Below, one piece after another: positions 51,401 through 60,400 of a DNA stretch of 64,000 nt; the stretch's first letter is position 1, and every line of letters starts with the position of its first letter. The stretch is from Linyphia triangularis. Its lineage: Eukaryota; Arthropoda; Arachnida; Araneae; Linyphiidae. The stretch covers positions 107,282,366-107,346,365 of the forward strand of contig OZ021721.1 in NCBI GenBank assembly GCA_963978545.1, given 5' to 3'. The notes beneath the pieces were generated by a model. The model was not told the origin of the DNA, did no database searches, and saw nothing but the letters and a program-made list of their open reading frames with translations. A program made the translations under genes and the position numbers.

Positions 51401-53974
51401 TTTTCAGAAACGTTTGTACTTTTTCTTTTTTTGACACACCTTATAATAATGTTTATCACTCATATGTATAAATGAATACCAGCAGTTGTTATCATGGCAA
51501 TGGTGTAGCTTACTTGGAACTTCATTCTAAGGCTGTACCTCGCTCGACGATCATCTGATTTAGTTTGAGCAAGTTTTTTCCCTCCTTAACTCTGCATTTC
51601 GTAACAGGTTTGAAATTTATCGGAGATTTTTTACTTACTAAAGAAATTCTATCTTGATTTGTGATTTTAATCTACATATAAAAAAATTTGTAAAATAAAT
51701 AATCTAGTTAACTAGCAATTAGTAAAATTTAAATTAATAATTTAGATTACTTGCTAATAAATTAGATGTACTTGCAGTACCATATGAACAAGTATATTGC
51801 ACTCAAAGTCTTTGGTCAACATATTGTGCCTGATGGAAGGTTAAAATTATATTTTATGGGCTAGTCACTTCTCCTGCCAATCTTAAAATACAAATTTCCC
51901 AGGAGCAGCATACTTGATTGTCAACATAATAATATGTCTGGATTTCAACTTATATGTAAAAACATTCTTATTGGATGAGAAACTAGCTAATCAGAGTGTT
52001 TTTTTAGCCTGCTTATATAGAGATAGATTTTAATACTAGCTATGCTTGTTTAAGTCTTAAGAAGTTAAATATACTGTAGTCTTCTTCTGCAGTAAGCATT
52101 CGCAAAAAATATGACACAGATCGTTATATTTTTCAACATTTACAATGGAAAATTTGTAATATACTTACAATTATTCTTTGTGTTTTAGAAAAAGAATTTG
52201 AATCTTTACTTCTAAATGACCGATAATTCAATTTTTTTCCACCTTCATGTTTTAAACTCCCATTTGCAAATTCAACTGAAATAAATTGAAAGTAATACAT
52301 ACGTTATCATAAAATGTGTTGTGAAATAAGTTTAAAAATTTTATATGTATAATATAATAATTAACAATTCACTTGACTTCAATTTAATACTGAAATTTAT
52401 ATAAAGTACATTTATTTTATTCATCTAATACATAAGCATTTCAGTCCTTTCAACATTAAGTAATTATGAAAGCTTGATAATAGTATACCTAGTTTATTTT
52501 TGACTAAGGCAATAAATGAATAGTAAAAAAGCTCTTTCTTTTGTAAATGAATATCAGAAACCATAAATTTTTTTGTTCATAAAGGAGATAATTAAGAATT
52601 TTTTTAAATCAATCTGCACAAGTAATAGTAATCTAAGGAGCCAGCTTCCGTGTAGCCCCAATTCTGTAGCAGCTTTAATATGAATAGTATTACCTATATT
52701 TTACTTTATATATCAATATTAAAAAACAAAACTCTAGAAAGTAAATGTTATAAGTATATAAGGGTCATTCTCCGTAAAACGCACAAAAGCTTGTAGCAGC
52801 ATTTTTTTTTCCATCACTAGATAAGTTATATATTTGTGTTAGTCATGGAATATATTTTAATGCAATCAAAACAAGTAATATAAACTTAAAAATATTTTTT
52901 ATACTAAAAAAATACGTCCACGGACACGATTTGTCATGCCTGTGGACTGTTGCAACCTCAGGGTTGCTTGTTTTATTAGTATTTTGATTTCACTTCATAT
53001 TTCCTTGATGTCTATATTTACTTTTAGCTATAAAGTATGTTAAGCCTAGAGATAAAGCTTTTATGAGTAGTAATTTCATTACAATTCATGTAATACCTCT
53101 TGTCGCAAGATTGATGCGTTATGCAGTTTTTAACTGTTTAACAGCCCACCAAGTGACACAACAAGTCAACTGTGATATTGGAAAAGAGCCTAATGTAACC
53201 AATTTGAATCTAATACACATTGTGTATTCTATTTTTTAGTAAGATATTCATATTTTATTATTTACATATGAAATAGGTGCTGTAGTAAAGATCATGTCCA
53301 TGGTCAAGATAAAATTAAGTAACTAATAATAAATATTTCATTAACCTTAATTGATAGTATTATAGTAACATTTTTAACAATTCAGACTTAATTTCAGAAA
53401 TACAAATTAAAAAGGCTAAAACTGTTGAAAGAAGAAGTGGTTTAGGTCGCGACCTTAATGGTTTGCCAAAACGACTTTAACATCCTCATATAATCCCTAC
53501 AAGATATAAAAGGGATAGAAGATAAAGACACAAGGTAAAGTTTTAATCAGACAATAGCATGGAAAGGAAGCTATTGGACTGTAGCTTCATTATGAGAATA
53601 CAGGTGACACAATGAGTTTTATAAAGAATAAAAGGCCCATTGTCAGAGTGAAAAAGCTTGCTTTTGAAAATCCACCTTATACCTGGTAAATATATTGCAT
53701 CAAAACTAAATATTTCAGGACCTTAGAGCTTTATGTGCAAAATTAAAATATACTTCTTCCTTAAATTTAAAACTAATACAAGCATGATTAAAAGGCCAGG
53801 ACATCTTTTGGTCAAGTAAAACTTTTGGAAAAAAAAAAATTATCTTGTTGGTAGAAATTGTCGTTCTGGCATCAATTTTGACTTTTATATACTTTAGTAT
53901 TCAATACCTATACGTAGAGGAGACTGTAATCCAGCATTAGTGTTAGCTGAAATTGACGCTGAGGACTTTATCAT
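30330..53974 (-). CDS. POLR1E: RNA polymerase I subunit RPA49 (POLR1E), complete 12-exon gene
   Basis: RPA49 is the Pol I-specific subunit that, with RPA34, acts like built-in TFIIF/TFIIE in rRNA transcription in the nucleolus. The N-terminal part dimerises and the C-terminal tandem winged helix binds upstream DNA. I assembled it from the minus strand. Exons: 53974-53908, 52275-52169, 48164-48091, 41151-41066, 39557-39511, 38517-38376, 36896-36810, 36467-36371, 35417-35284, 34516-34453, 33848-33726, 30456-30330. These sum to 1155 bases: 384 residues plus stop, close to the 419 of human POLR1E. Every junction is GT-AG and all phases agree. Matches to the human protein include EFANGSLK (24-31), KTQRII (53-58), EYIGSN (66-71), an SWREK motif near 123-127, AFGSKN, IISEEEFPALDS and the C-terminal basic KRKKFN. 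The introns host many transposons. The gene is intact. Confidence 0.93.
32290..32450 (-). mobile_element. tRNA-derived SINE, copy 2 (POLR1E intron 11)
   Basis: Same order and sequence as the copy at 14.8 kb: A-box-like TAGTGGTTAGCGTGCTAGC, B box GCGGGTTCGAGTCC, body ending GGCGCCAGATAATCTG. The flanks AATAAAGTCTT and ATAAAGAGTCTT are probably a diverged target duplication. Confidence 0.85.
33355..33397. repeat. Short tandem duplication, about 20 bp x2
   Basis: TTTGATTAATCAGTAATAAA occurs twice in succession. Just to the right, at 33430-33445, TTAACCCTTTGAAGCATGC looks like a piggyBac-type end, but no matching right end was found. Confidence 0.75.
33726..33848 (-). CDS. POLR1E: POLR1E exon 11
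   Basis: About residues 302-342, RSMPPRMKDKLMAHAMVLAL and on, with YHIDGTIWAT, the second winged helix. Acceptor ATTTTAG, donor GTAATT. Confidence 0.93.
34453..34516 (-). CDS. POLR1E: POLR1E exon 10
   Basis: About residues 281-301, DPAPEIPQPFKKKLLENY and on, aligned with the human VPHIINTKLLKHF. Acceptor TTTTTAG, donor GTTTGT. Confidence 0.9.
35284..35417 (-). CDS. POLR1E: POLR1E exon 9
   Basis: About residues 236-280, YCAFIIHCLEVHFQRISLQK and on, the first winged helix of the C-terminal half. Acceptor TTCTTTAG, donor GTACAT. Confidence 0.93.
35911..36096. repeat. Near-perfect palindrome, 91-bp arms, 4-nt loop (POLR1E intron 8)
   Basis: The left arm 35911-36001 and right arm 36006-36096 match as inverted copies at 88 of 91 positions. 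The loop is GTTC. The inner part also contains repeated GTATACAA words. It is transcribed as part of the POLR1E intron and would fold into a long hairpin in RNA. No terminal motif of a known transposon is evident, so its origin is open. Confidence 0.95.
36371..36467 (-). CDS. POLR1E: POLR1E exon 8
   Basis: About residues 204-235, ISEEEFPALDS then NIQAWKREK. It aligns with the human LLSPAEYEALQS region without gaps. The acceptor AAATTTGAG is pyrimidine-poor. Donor GTAATT. Confidence 0.85.
36810..36896 (-). CDS. POLR1E: POLR1E exon 7
   Basis: Residues 175-203, KMETTQTSEAIPSQ and on, ending VYNILD. Acceptor TTTGTAG. The donor GTATCC is weak but gives correct phase into exon 8. Confidence 0.8.
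38376..38517 (-). CDS. POLR1E: POLR1E exon 6
   Basis: Residues 128-174, TEDLALAFGSKNRQKMVSSR and on, corresponding to the linker between the dimerisation and winged-helix parts. Acceptor CCTAG, donor GTTAGT. Confidence 0.9.
39511..39557 (-). CDS. POLR1E: POLR1E exon 5 (47 nt)
   Basis: About residues 112-127, ending EKSWREK, aligned to the human KTYREK. Acceptor TTTTCAG. The donor GTTTGT is weak, but it alone restores the phase needed by exon 6. Confidence 0.82.
41066..41151 (-). CDS. POLR1E: POLR1E exon 4
   Basis: About residues 83-111, LKVGIYNKNSHKIKLYDVDC and on to HLKPVMQ, matching the end of the dimerisation domain. Acceptor TTTACAG, donor GTAAGT. Confidence 0.93.
41744..42046 (-). mobile_element. 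tRNA-Ala-like SINE (POLR1E intron 3)
   Basis: Read on the minus strand the head is CTTAGAGGTAGAATGCTTGCC, then AGCATGC, AAAAGGTCATGAGATCAAG. This follows the layout of a tRNA-Ala with an AGC anticodon (A box, anticodon arm, degenerate B box). A roughly 230-bp unrelated body follows, ending near TTGTAGCTTTTGAACCAC. The head is too diverged to be a working tRNA gene. Confidence 0.65.
42954..44168 (+). mobile_element. Dispersed repeat, copy A (POLR1E intron 3)
   Basis: From about 43625 to 44165 it matches, in inverse orientation, 52765-53335. Shared landmarks include TCACAGTTGACTTGTTGTG, a Cys-free non-coding text around ACTACTCATAAAAGCTTTA, and the end GGAGAATGACC. GGGTCATTCTCC at 42954 mirrors the right end at 44153-44165, so these may be the inverted ends of the whole element. 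A C run lies near 43035-43048. The element is interrupted by an hAT MITE at 43254-43624. Confidence 0.65.
43254..43624. mobile_element. hAT-like MITE, 371 bp, nested in repeat copy A
   Basis: It begins CAGGGTTCCCACTC and ends GACCATGGGAACTCTG, a CAGGGTTCCCA-type inverted end. Inside, phrases such as AAGGACCTTTGAAAATTT and TTCAAGTACTTGCAAGGCC are typical of non-autonomous hAT elements with these ends. The unoccupied copy of the host repeat (copy B) reads straight across this point, supporting insertion. The flanking octamers do not agree clearly, so the target duplication has decayed. Confidence 0.75.
44425..44625 (+). pseudogene. Non-LTR reverse transcriptase fragment, 5' piece
   Basis: Translates as SEVNVNNDIMPEIHKRITAA then NQCFHG, a stop, and LLYKSLIRPVLTYAAKTWML. 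This is the well-known stretch after the polymerase core in endonuclease-reverse transcriptase retrotransposons (usual form NRCY..L and LYKTLIRPVLTYG.E.W). One in-frame TGA. The clade cannot be settled from this piece. Confidence 0.8.
45050..45350. repeat. Tandem duplication of about 180 bp between the two reverse transcriptase pieces
   Basis: The phrase GGTTCTA(A/C)TATATT...GACAAGAA or GGCAAGAAG...GATGC(A/G)GTCAGA...GAAGTTT...GATTTTTTTT occurs at about 45050-45145 and again at about 45227-45325. The copies have diverged by roughly a sixth by eye. Confidence 0.65.
45637..46023 (+). pseudogene. Non-LTR reverse transcriptase fragment, C-terminal piece
   Basis: Reads LLRSILGGVFENNAWRQIRN, then EPDIIKFIKIQRIKWIDHII, RGRPKIRFLDCLEKD and, after an in-frame TAG at 45940-45942 where the family has Trp, MAKNRVTWNGHLEKTKAHPG and LSSH with a normal stop. 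This is the standard C terminus of arthropod endonuclease-reverse transcriptase elements. About 1 kb separates it from the 5' piece, with which it was once continuous. The element is dead. Confidence 0.87.
46024..48090 (-). other. POLR1E intron 3, left part
   Basis: AT-rich intron DNA with no supported gene. A pyrimidine-rich patch lies near 46998-47085. Open frames at 47084-47302 and 47629-47859 have no recognisable domain. Confidence 0.5.
48091..48164 (-). CDS. POLR1E: POLR1E exon 3
   Basis: Residues 59-82, VASNQKLEYIGSNYE and on. Acceptor ATTGCAG, donor GTAAGA. Joined directly to exon 2 it gives TQRII-VASNQKLEYIGSN, which aligns without gaps to the human protein. Confidence 0.92.
48967..50021 (-). 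pseudogene. mariner transposase relic (POLR1E intron 2)
   Basis: Minus strand. A mariner-family start at 50021 (MSVCKPISRHLPEVLIFCFN, then MKKSEAEAHRMLSNTYGEAP) ends early at an in-frame TAG replacing Trp near 49880. A middle part is scrambled by frameshifts (49483-49880), followed by KLTETITGARYS. The C-terminal part (KMILKHDYARSHVGKVV, LPHPPYSPDVTPSDDHLF, SYEEVKNWIDSWI, LPERWGKVVASEGQYFES) is open. The catalytic region reads HDYARSH where the family has HDNARPH, and the D of SPD is present. Multiple stops and frameshifts make it inactive. The terminal repeats were not delimited. Confidence 0.92.
50030..52168 (-). other. POLR1E intron 2, remainder
   Basis: AT-rich intron. A SINE-like fragment is near 51168-51250 (TTGGTTGGTTGTATGG then AATGGCACAAGAGCC). 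A 33-nt open micro-exon candidate is at 51639-51671. No other gene. Confidence 0.5.
52169..52275 (-). CDS. POLR1E: POLR1E exon 2
   Basis: Residues 23-58, with EFANGSLK and ending KTQRII. Acceptor ATTTCAG, donor GTAAGT, phase 1 in and 0 out. It corresponds to the start of the RPA34-dimerisation region. Confidence 0.93.
52765..53335 (-). mobile_element. Dispersed repeat, copy B (POLR1E intron 1)
   Basis: Inverted relative to copy A at 43.6-44.2 kb. The end GGGTCATTCTCCGTAAAAC lies at about 52762, CTACTCATAAAAGC-type text near 53060-53070 and TCAACTGTGATATTGG near 53167. It lacks the hAT MITE that interrupts copy A and so preserves the older arrangement. Confidence 0.7.
53908..53974 (-). CDS. 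POLR1E: POLR1E exon 1 (start codon)
   Basis: Encodes residues 1-22, starting MIKSSASISANT and ending PLRI, then one base of V23. The donor is G/GTATTG. Chosen over a competing 5' exon at 57389-57590 because PLRI-V-EFANG aligns with the human RAVLVQFSNG and because the competitor lies inside a transposon. Confidence 0.75.
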
Positions 53975-54400
53975 GTCTGCTTAATATAATAACACAAATT
54001 TAGTTTGAAAAGAAAAATCCACATCCGTTCACCGTCACAGTTTTACAGAAGCTCTCTATATAACAACAAATGTTTGTTCGTAGTTAGTTCAAAATTGTCA
54101 GAAAAACACATTGAATAAGCAAGTGGCGAAAAATGTTTTTTTTCAAACTCTGACGTGCCGAGACACACATTTGCATTTCAAAAATCCGCCACATGTTTGT
54201 TGTTTGTGTGAGACCGATTCCGGGTTCTCATTTCTGCCGCATTCATATACACTGCCTTTACATAATAGGGTTATATTTTATGACGTCATAGTCAATTTCT
54301 TTGTGCTGGAGTAAAGGTACACGCAATGGAATTAGCTAATATATTTTAAAATTCGGATTCATTATTGAAGATGGTCAAAATCAAGTCACAAGTGTTACCA
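53975..54400 (-). promoter_or_regulatory. POLR1E 5' flank with a full CRE
   Basis: Less AT-rich than its surroundings near 54140-54240. TGACGTCA lies at 54281-54288, about 307 bases upstream of the start codon. Start site and UTR limits cannot be read from sequence. Assignment as promoter rests on position and on the CRE consensus. Confidence 0.4.
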
Positions 54401-54960
54401 TTCAAGCAACCCTTCTTGAAACTTTTTATTGGCTTGTAGAATCAGCAAACAGATTACAGATAAAAGAAAAATCTCCATTAAGACAATAAGCAATACTTTT
54501 ACTTTTTATTTAATTTGTTTATATTTCTTTTGTTGAACTCTGTGTCAGATCGAACTATATGTAGCAGCCTGAAGCGATAAAACAGGGGCGTGCAGAGTTG
54601 AGTCAATCTGACTCCATCCAAGTTTACGCTGTTGAGTTTGGAAGTGGTTACTTGGTGCCAAATTGGTGTTTAAACGTGATAATATAGTAATTTATACAAT
54701 AAAAGACCTTCTTATAACAAAGAAATATAATCGATACAGCTCTATTTAGTTTAGTGATAAAATATTCGAGAATAATTAAACCCAGAGTATATTTGTGAAA
54801 AGCTTTGGACTTTTTAGGGGGAATATACGTCCCATTCGAATTATAAGCGGATCAGCCTATTCAACACATTGCATTGCATTCTTTTCTCAAAAATTTACTT
54901 GAATAATTCAAATATATTACCTGAAACCTTTATTCCTTGCTTCCGAGACCCGCGGCTTTA
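54401..54960. other. Unassigned interval
   Basis: Between the POLR1E upstream region and the large hAT-like element. No features seen. Confidence 0.5.
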
Positions 54961-54968
54961 TCTGATAT

Positions 54969-55042
54969 CAGTGGCGGCTCGTGGGCAGGAAAAGTGGGGG
55001 GGGGGGGGGGCTGATGAAAAAAAAACTTTGGAGTTTGCGAAG

Positions 55043-55076
<34 letters not shown>

Positions 55077-57783
55077 AACCATAGTACGTAATTTAAAGTG
55101 TAAAAACGTATCTTTATAAGTAAAAAAAAAAAAAGGTTACAAAGACTCTGTAATTTGAATATTGAGCTTCTAAGAAAGTATATTAAGAAAGTGGGAAAAA
55201 GTATTTTTTTAGGTCCCTAAAAATATTAACACGAAACATTTGCACATTTTTTTTTTTGGCAATAAATGCAAAATGTTTTTATTTCTACTAGAAAATTTAG
55301 CAAGCACGATCAAATTTTTTTTCCAAGTAAAAAGAAACCTCTGTAAGGAATATTAGTCCTTAACTGTGAAAATCTTTTCAAAGTCATTTGCTTAAAAAAA
55401 AACCCTGCTTATGCTCCAGAAAGATAAGAAGTTTCCTTTCAATCTCTTCTTTTATATATAAAAATGTGCTTATAGTATTTGACAAAACTTCACTCTACTT
55501 TCAATTGGCTGCCTGTAGACTTTTTATTTGTTTTGCCTACAAAACCCATTTAAAAAAAAAAAAAAAATGAGGCAAGAAATGTTTCAAGGAATTCTAAAAT
55601 TAGAACTAAACCACTTTCCAGAAATGAGAAAACAATCCTGGGAATAATTGCTCAGCAAAATTAAGAAATATTTCATTCGCTATCCAATGTTCATACTATG
55701 ACCAATCGAGCGATGCAACTTATAACATGCAACTATGTAGCAATATAACTTAAAATAAGGATTTTGTTTTTTACGAAAATTGCAAGAAGGTCGAAAAATA
55801 CAGGGGGGGGGGGGAGTTTTTGAGGTCAAACAATAGCAGTGCGATTATGTGAGATTGCTTACAGAGGCGGACATTGTTTGCAACTTTACTTGGAGAAAAG
55901 GGGGTGGGGCTTAATTATATTCCGGTATTCAAAGATAAAAGAACAGACAGATAAAAGAACAGACATATGGAGCACAACTTTTTGTCTCCATATAACCTAA
56001 TCGCATTAAAAATGCAATAGAAAAATTTTATAAATATTTAATATTTTTATTAGATTAAGAATACTTAAGAACATTTTAAAATGAGCTAAAATGTTGATCG
56101 GGCGAAATGTTTAAGTTCAACAACTTTGAAGCTGAAATTATTTTAATGTAAGATAAATTATCAATATTTTCAACATCCCACATCATTTTATGCACAGTAA
56201 AGCTGATAGGGTCAGATTTTTTTAGTACTTTTAGCTAGCACTGTAGGAACTTGAAACTACCTAATTATAAGGTTCTTAATGAGTTAAAGCTATGCTTTAA
56301 AATTCTGTTTGACATTATAATAGTAAATTAAAATACCAAATTTGGTTAAGCTGTAGGTCCCGGCCTGATTAGCTGTCATTGGACATAAAAATAGGTCGTT
56401 GAGCGTACAAACCAACTAACCAAAATACCAATTACATAACATATGTGAAACTATAAAAACCGATATTGCTCAATCACTATTCTGTAAAAAAGAAAAAGAA
56501 AATAAAGATTTACGAGTTACAAACTATACAAATCTAATAACTCGATTAAAAATTCTGCAGCATATGCACAGAAAAAAAATTTCGTTAAATATTACATGAA
56601 TTTAAGAATTAAAATACAAATCACATATACATGAAAGACAAAAAACTATTAAAAAATGCTTGCTTACAACAGCAAATAAGTTTTAAAAGTAATTGAAAAA
56701 TATATATATATATATATTTTAAAGTCATCAGTAATGCTACTAATATTTCAGTCACTGATATTTTAATTATTAATTCATGCAAAATAAATTTGGTTTATAT
56801 AACAGTTAATAAAATGTGACAAAACCTTTGAAAGTACAATATTTACAATTTTGCAAACAAAATTGAAGGTATTGTTATATTGACCAGTTCAACAGTTTTA
56901 AATTGAATTACTTGATATTCTTTGAATAGTAAAATATATCTTGTGTATTTTTTTGGCGCAAGAGCTAAGGGAGAGTTATGCTGTAACGGAATATCCTTCA
57001 ATCAAAATTTTTTTCAGTACTGTACATTTACTTATTTATTACAGAATTTTTTCTAAAATTATATCCTCTCTCTTTTATTTTTACTACCCAATAAAAGGAT
57101 AAATGTCGTTTCAATCCAATTCTAGTAAAACCATTTATTTTTATAAGGAATGTTTTGTTGTCTTTATAGAAACTCTTCTATTAATCGTATCGGAGAGTTA
57201 CGTTAATGATTCCATACGATATCATATATCAGTGGGAGAGGTAGGACAAATCAACACTTCTGATTATTTGGACGAAATTTAAATACTCAGTTATTTTTTG
57301 AGACAAAGAGTAGATATCAAAACAAAAACTTATTATTAACTCATACATTTTACTAAATAAAGAGTAAAATTTAAAACAAAAAACTTACCGTTGTTATTTA
57401 TTGGTGAAAATTCTTTCGCAGTCGTACAAGTTAAAGACACTAAAGATAAACGTCCGATCCCTGACTTCAAAGTAAGAATTGACCATTTCCTTGCAAATCC
57501 CAGGACCAGGAGGTGTCTTGATAATTTGAAACTCATGTTATGACAAAAAACCAGGATGTCACGTGAAAGGGAAGGAATGGCCCTCGTCACATTATAGAAT
57601 TTTCTGTCTTATCTCTTTAGGTTTCAAATTCAAGGTCGTCCAAAGTAGGGGGACATTTTGTTCCCCCAAGCACAGTCTAAGGAAACTAACATCCTTTGAA
57701 GAGGGCAAGTTAGAGTTTTAATCGGAATTGTGGGTTCTTATAATATTCTGTGGAATTGCAATAATACTACAGTACGATTATTC

Positions 57784-57825
<42 letters not shown>

Positions 57826-58688
57826 ATGAATTAGGCTTTTATTTTTGTAATTTATTTACGTGCGTTATTTTTTATATCAAATAAATTTTAAGGGGTATCC
57901 TAACGCTATTACAGTAAAACAAATTGGCATCTCATCAAGAGGAAGATTGCACAATGCTATCTGATGTAAAAATTTTACTCACTCTTTTCGACCAGATTTG
58001 TAGAAAAATTTGAATAGTCAGTTACAGCTACATTGGAAATTACTTTCAAAGGAACACTTTCAGTTTTCAGAAACAAAAGGATTCTTCTTTAGAGTGAGGT
58101 CTTCTCTCTTTCCACAAGACCATCCTATTTTTTGTGTGAAATAAATTATTTACTTTCATTCAACTTATTTTTTCAAACACAGATGTGCATAAAGATATCG
58201 TAGTTGGGAATTTCAAATCCATTCTTTCAGCAATAAATTCTAGTGTGACTTACAGCATTAAACTTTATGAGCCTAGTAACAAAATAAAAAATATCGATGC
58301 GTAACATTAATATTGGGTCTTTGATCTAATGAGATTAACTTTTATTTCGGTTGGTTATCTCCTTATCCTAGCCCTTGGCTACGAGCCTGCCTCCCACTCA
58401 TAGATCAGAAAACCGTGTCAAAACACGAAACTCGGGAATTTTGTAATTTGAGAACCACACAAGGGGTACAGACTCGCAGGATATTGCAGGTGGCGAAAAT
58501 CAGTCCCCCCGTCTTTTTCCCATTCCGTTTCTTCTACGGGCAAAGAAAAAGAAGCTCGATCAGGCGACTTAAATATCCATCCATAAGGACATTTATTAGT
58601 TGAGTGAAAGTGGACAGTTTCAAGATTAAAAAACCAGTTAAATCAGTTTATTAACTAATAACTACAAAATTTATTTAAAAAAAAAACC

Positions 58689-58729
<41 letters not shown>

Positions 58730-58810
58730 AGAGATATAGAGAGGGAAACGACCAAAAAAATTGAGGGGGCCCGGGCCCCCCCCCCTGGCCCCCTGCACCA
58801 GCCGCCACTG
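54969..58810. mobile_element. hAT-like element, 3842 bp, with exact 8-bp target duplication
   Basis: Begins CAGTGGCGGCTCGTG and ends CCCTGCACCAGCCGCCACTG, so CAGTGGCGGCT is repeated inverted at the two ends. The octamer TCTGATAT flanks it exactly at 54961-54968 and 58811-58818, as expected of hAT (P and Merlin elements also make about 8 bp). G tracts sit just inside the left end (54998-55012) and G/C tracts inside the right. The interior has TA runs (about 55047-55074 and 56701-56718), a 36-base T run near 57787 and a short AAAGAACAGACAGATA tandem near 55935-55965. No transposase is seen, so it is non-autonomous or internally decayed. Related element: 9577-12074. Confidence 0.9.
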
Positions 58811-58818
58811 TCTGATAT

Positions 58819-60159
58819 AACTGTCCAATCGGCAGCAACGCATTTTCTTCAACTATGAGACCGTGTAATATAATTTTATGTATTGTTGGAGTCAAATGAT
58901 GTCAAGGGCTATCTGCATGTAAAGTTTGGTAATTAGAATTTTTTTTTGTATCAATTCTATAATCACTAGATAATACTTCAAAAAACTATCTTCGATTGGT
59001 GTCAAATGGATAACAAGTACCATGATTTCGGCAACCAGTTTCGGATCGTTGAAAAACTTTCTACCTGTACTGTGTCATTGATGTCTTAATCCTCGTTTTC
59101 GTTTATTAACAACGAAACCAGGCTTGTTACTGAATTGTTCTTGGATTTTGGACTTTTCTTAATAACTGTATTTTTTAGCTTGCTAGTAATCAAAGTCGCC
59201 ACTTTTTGGAAAGCAATAATTTGTATGCTAAATGGAGTATGCTCTCAAACAAACGACGCTCATATAAAACAGATAATTCGAATTGAGGTACACTCTAACG
59301 AATCTCCTCGGTCTTTGTCAAATCGTTAAAGTTTTTGGATGTCACATTGCATATATATAACACTTCATGATTCATTTCGGGTCAGTTTACTTGGGTCGTT
59401 ATACACTTTAGCATCAGACATTGGTAAATGTCAAAGTGGTTGAACTTGTTTATTTCTATCACCTTCAAGTTAATGTTTTTGGGCGAGTTGATTTTTTTAT
59501 GGATGTAATCCACTTCCCGTTTTATTTATGATCTCCTTATAAAATATAATTAACACAGGAAGAAGAAGTGTGTGTGTGTTAGGGAAGGGGGGGGGGGGGG
59601 CTAAATTACTTTTATTTAGTTCTACTTCAAAAGTATTTATTTGGTTGTACTTCAAAATAATGGTATTAGAAAATTGTGGAAAATATTGGCGTCTTACTTG
59701 TTAGAATTTTGAAATGTTTGCTTGCATTTGGTTTGCTATGATTCGTCCCAATCCCATTTCGTTATTATGTCTAATGATCTTTTCTCATTAATAATTAACG
59801 TTTCCATTACTTTCTGGCAAATGGTTAAGTAAACGCGTAGTCATGCGATCTCATAGAGCTTGCAGATTTACTTCAGCCAAAACTTTTTTTTTTAATAAGA
59901 ACTCATTCTTTTATAATGAACTTCCTTAAAATGACCCCTTCGATATTCATTCATAACTTCAATTCATTATCTTAACTTTTCTTAAATGCTTTTTTGTGGT
60001 TAAAAGGGGGGGGGGGGAGGAAAAAAAAATATTTGATGTAATAAATTTTTTATAAAAATTCTGAATAGTGTATTTATTGTCTGTTTGCATAACAGCTCAT
60101 TTAAGTGAAACTATATGTGTTAAGTTAAACTGAGTGCTTTCAACACCGTCAAATCTCTA
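58819..60159. other. Unassigned interval
   Basis: AT-rich with G tracts near 59589 and 60006. The frame at 59135-59329 is membrane-like but has no family features. Confidence 0.5.
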
Positions 60160-60400
60160 GACGGGAAGGGTGTATCGTTTACCAGGAAGGGTGCATCTTT
60201 CAACTGGAATGATCTTTTAAAGGACAACCAACGCAATGTATCTTTCAATGGGTGCACCTTTGATCGAAAAAGATGTACCTTTGGTCCTTTGAACGAAAAA
60301 AGTACACCTCTTAACGGGAAAAGTACACCTTCCAACGGGAAGGGTTTACCTTTCAACTTGAAGGATACACCTTTCAACCTGAATGGATGCACTTTTGAAT
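60160..60400. repeat. Minisatellite, about 18-21-bp unit
   Basis: About 11 degenerate units of the type AGTACACCTTCCAACGGGA (with variants CCTTTCAACTTGAAGG and CCTTTGATCGAAAA). Most spacings are multiples of three, so a minus-strand frame stays open with a seven-residue theme of the PF.LKGV type. I regard that frame as a by-product of the repeat, not a gene. Confidence 0.8.

Noticed and set aside
51639..51671. Micro-exon as a constitutive POLR1E exon
   Set aside because: Omitting it keeps phase and gives a gap-free alignment with human RPA49 across exons 2 and 3. Kept only as a possible cassette.
57336..57590. Minus frame considered as the first coding exon of POLR1E
   Set aside because: It lies inside a delimited transposon and its translation does not align with RPA49, whereas 53908-53974 gives a start that does.
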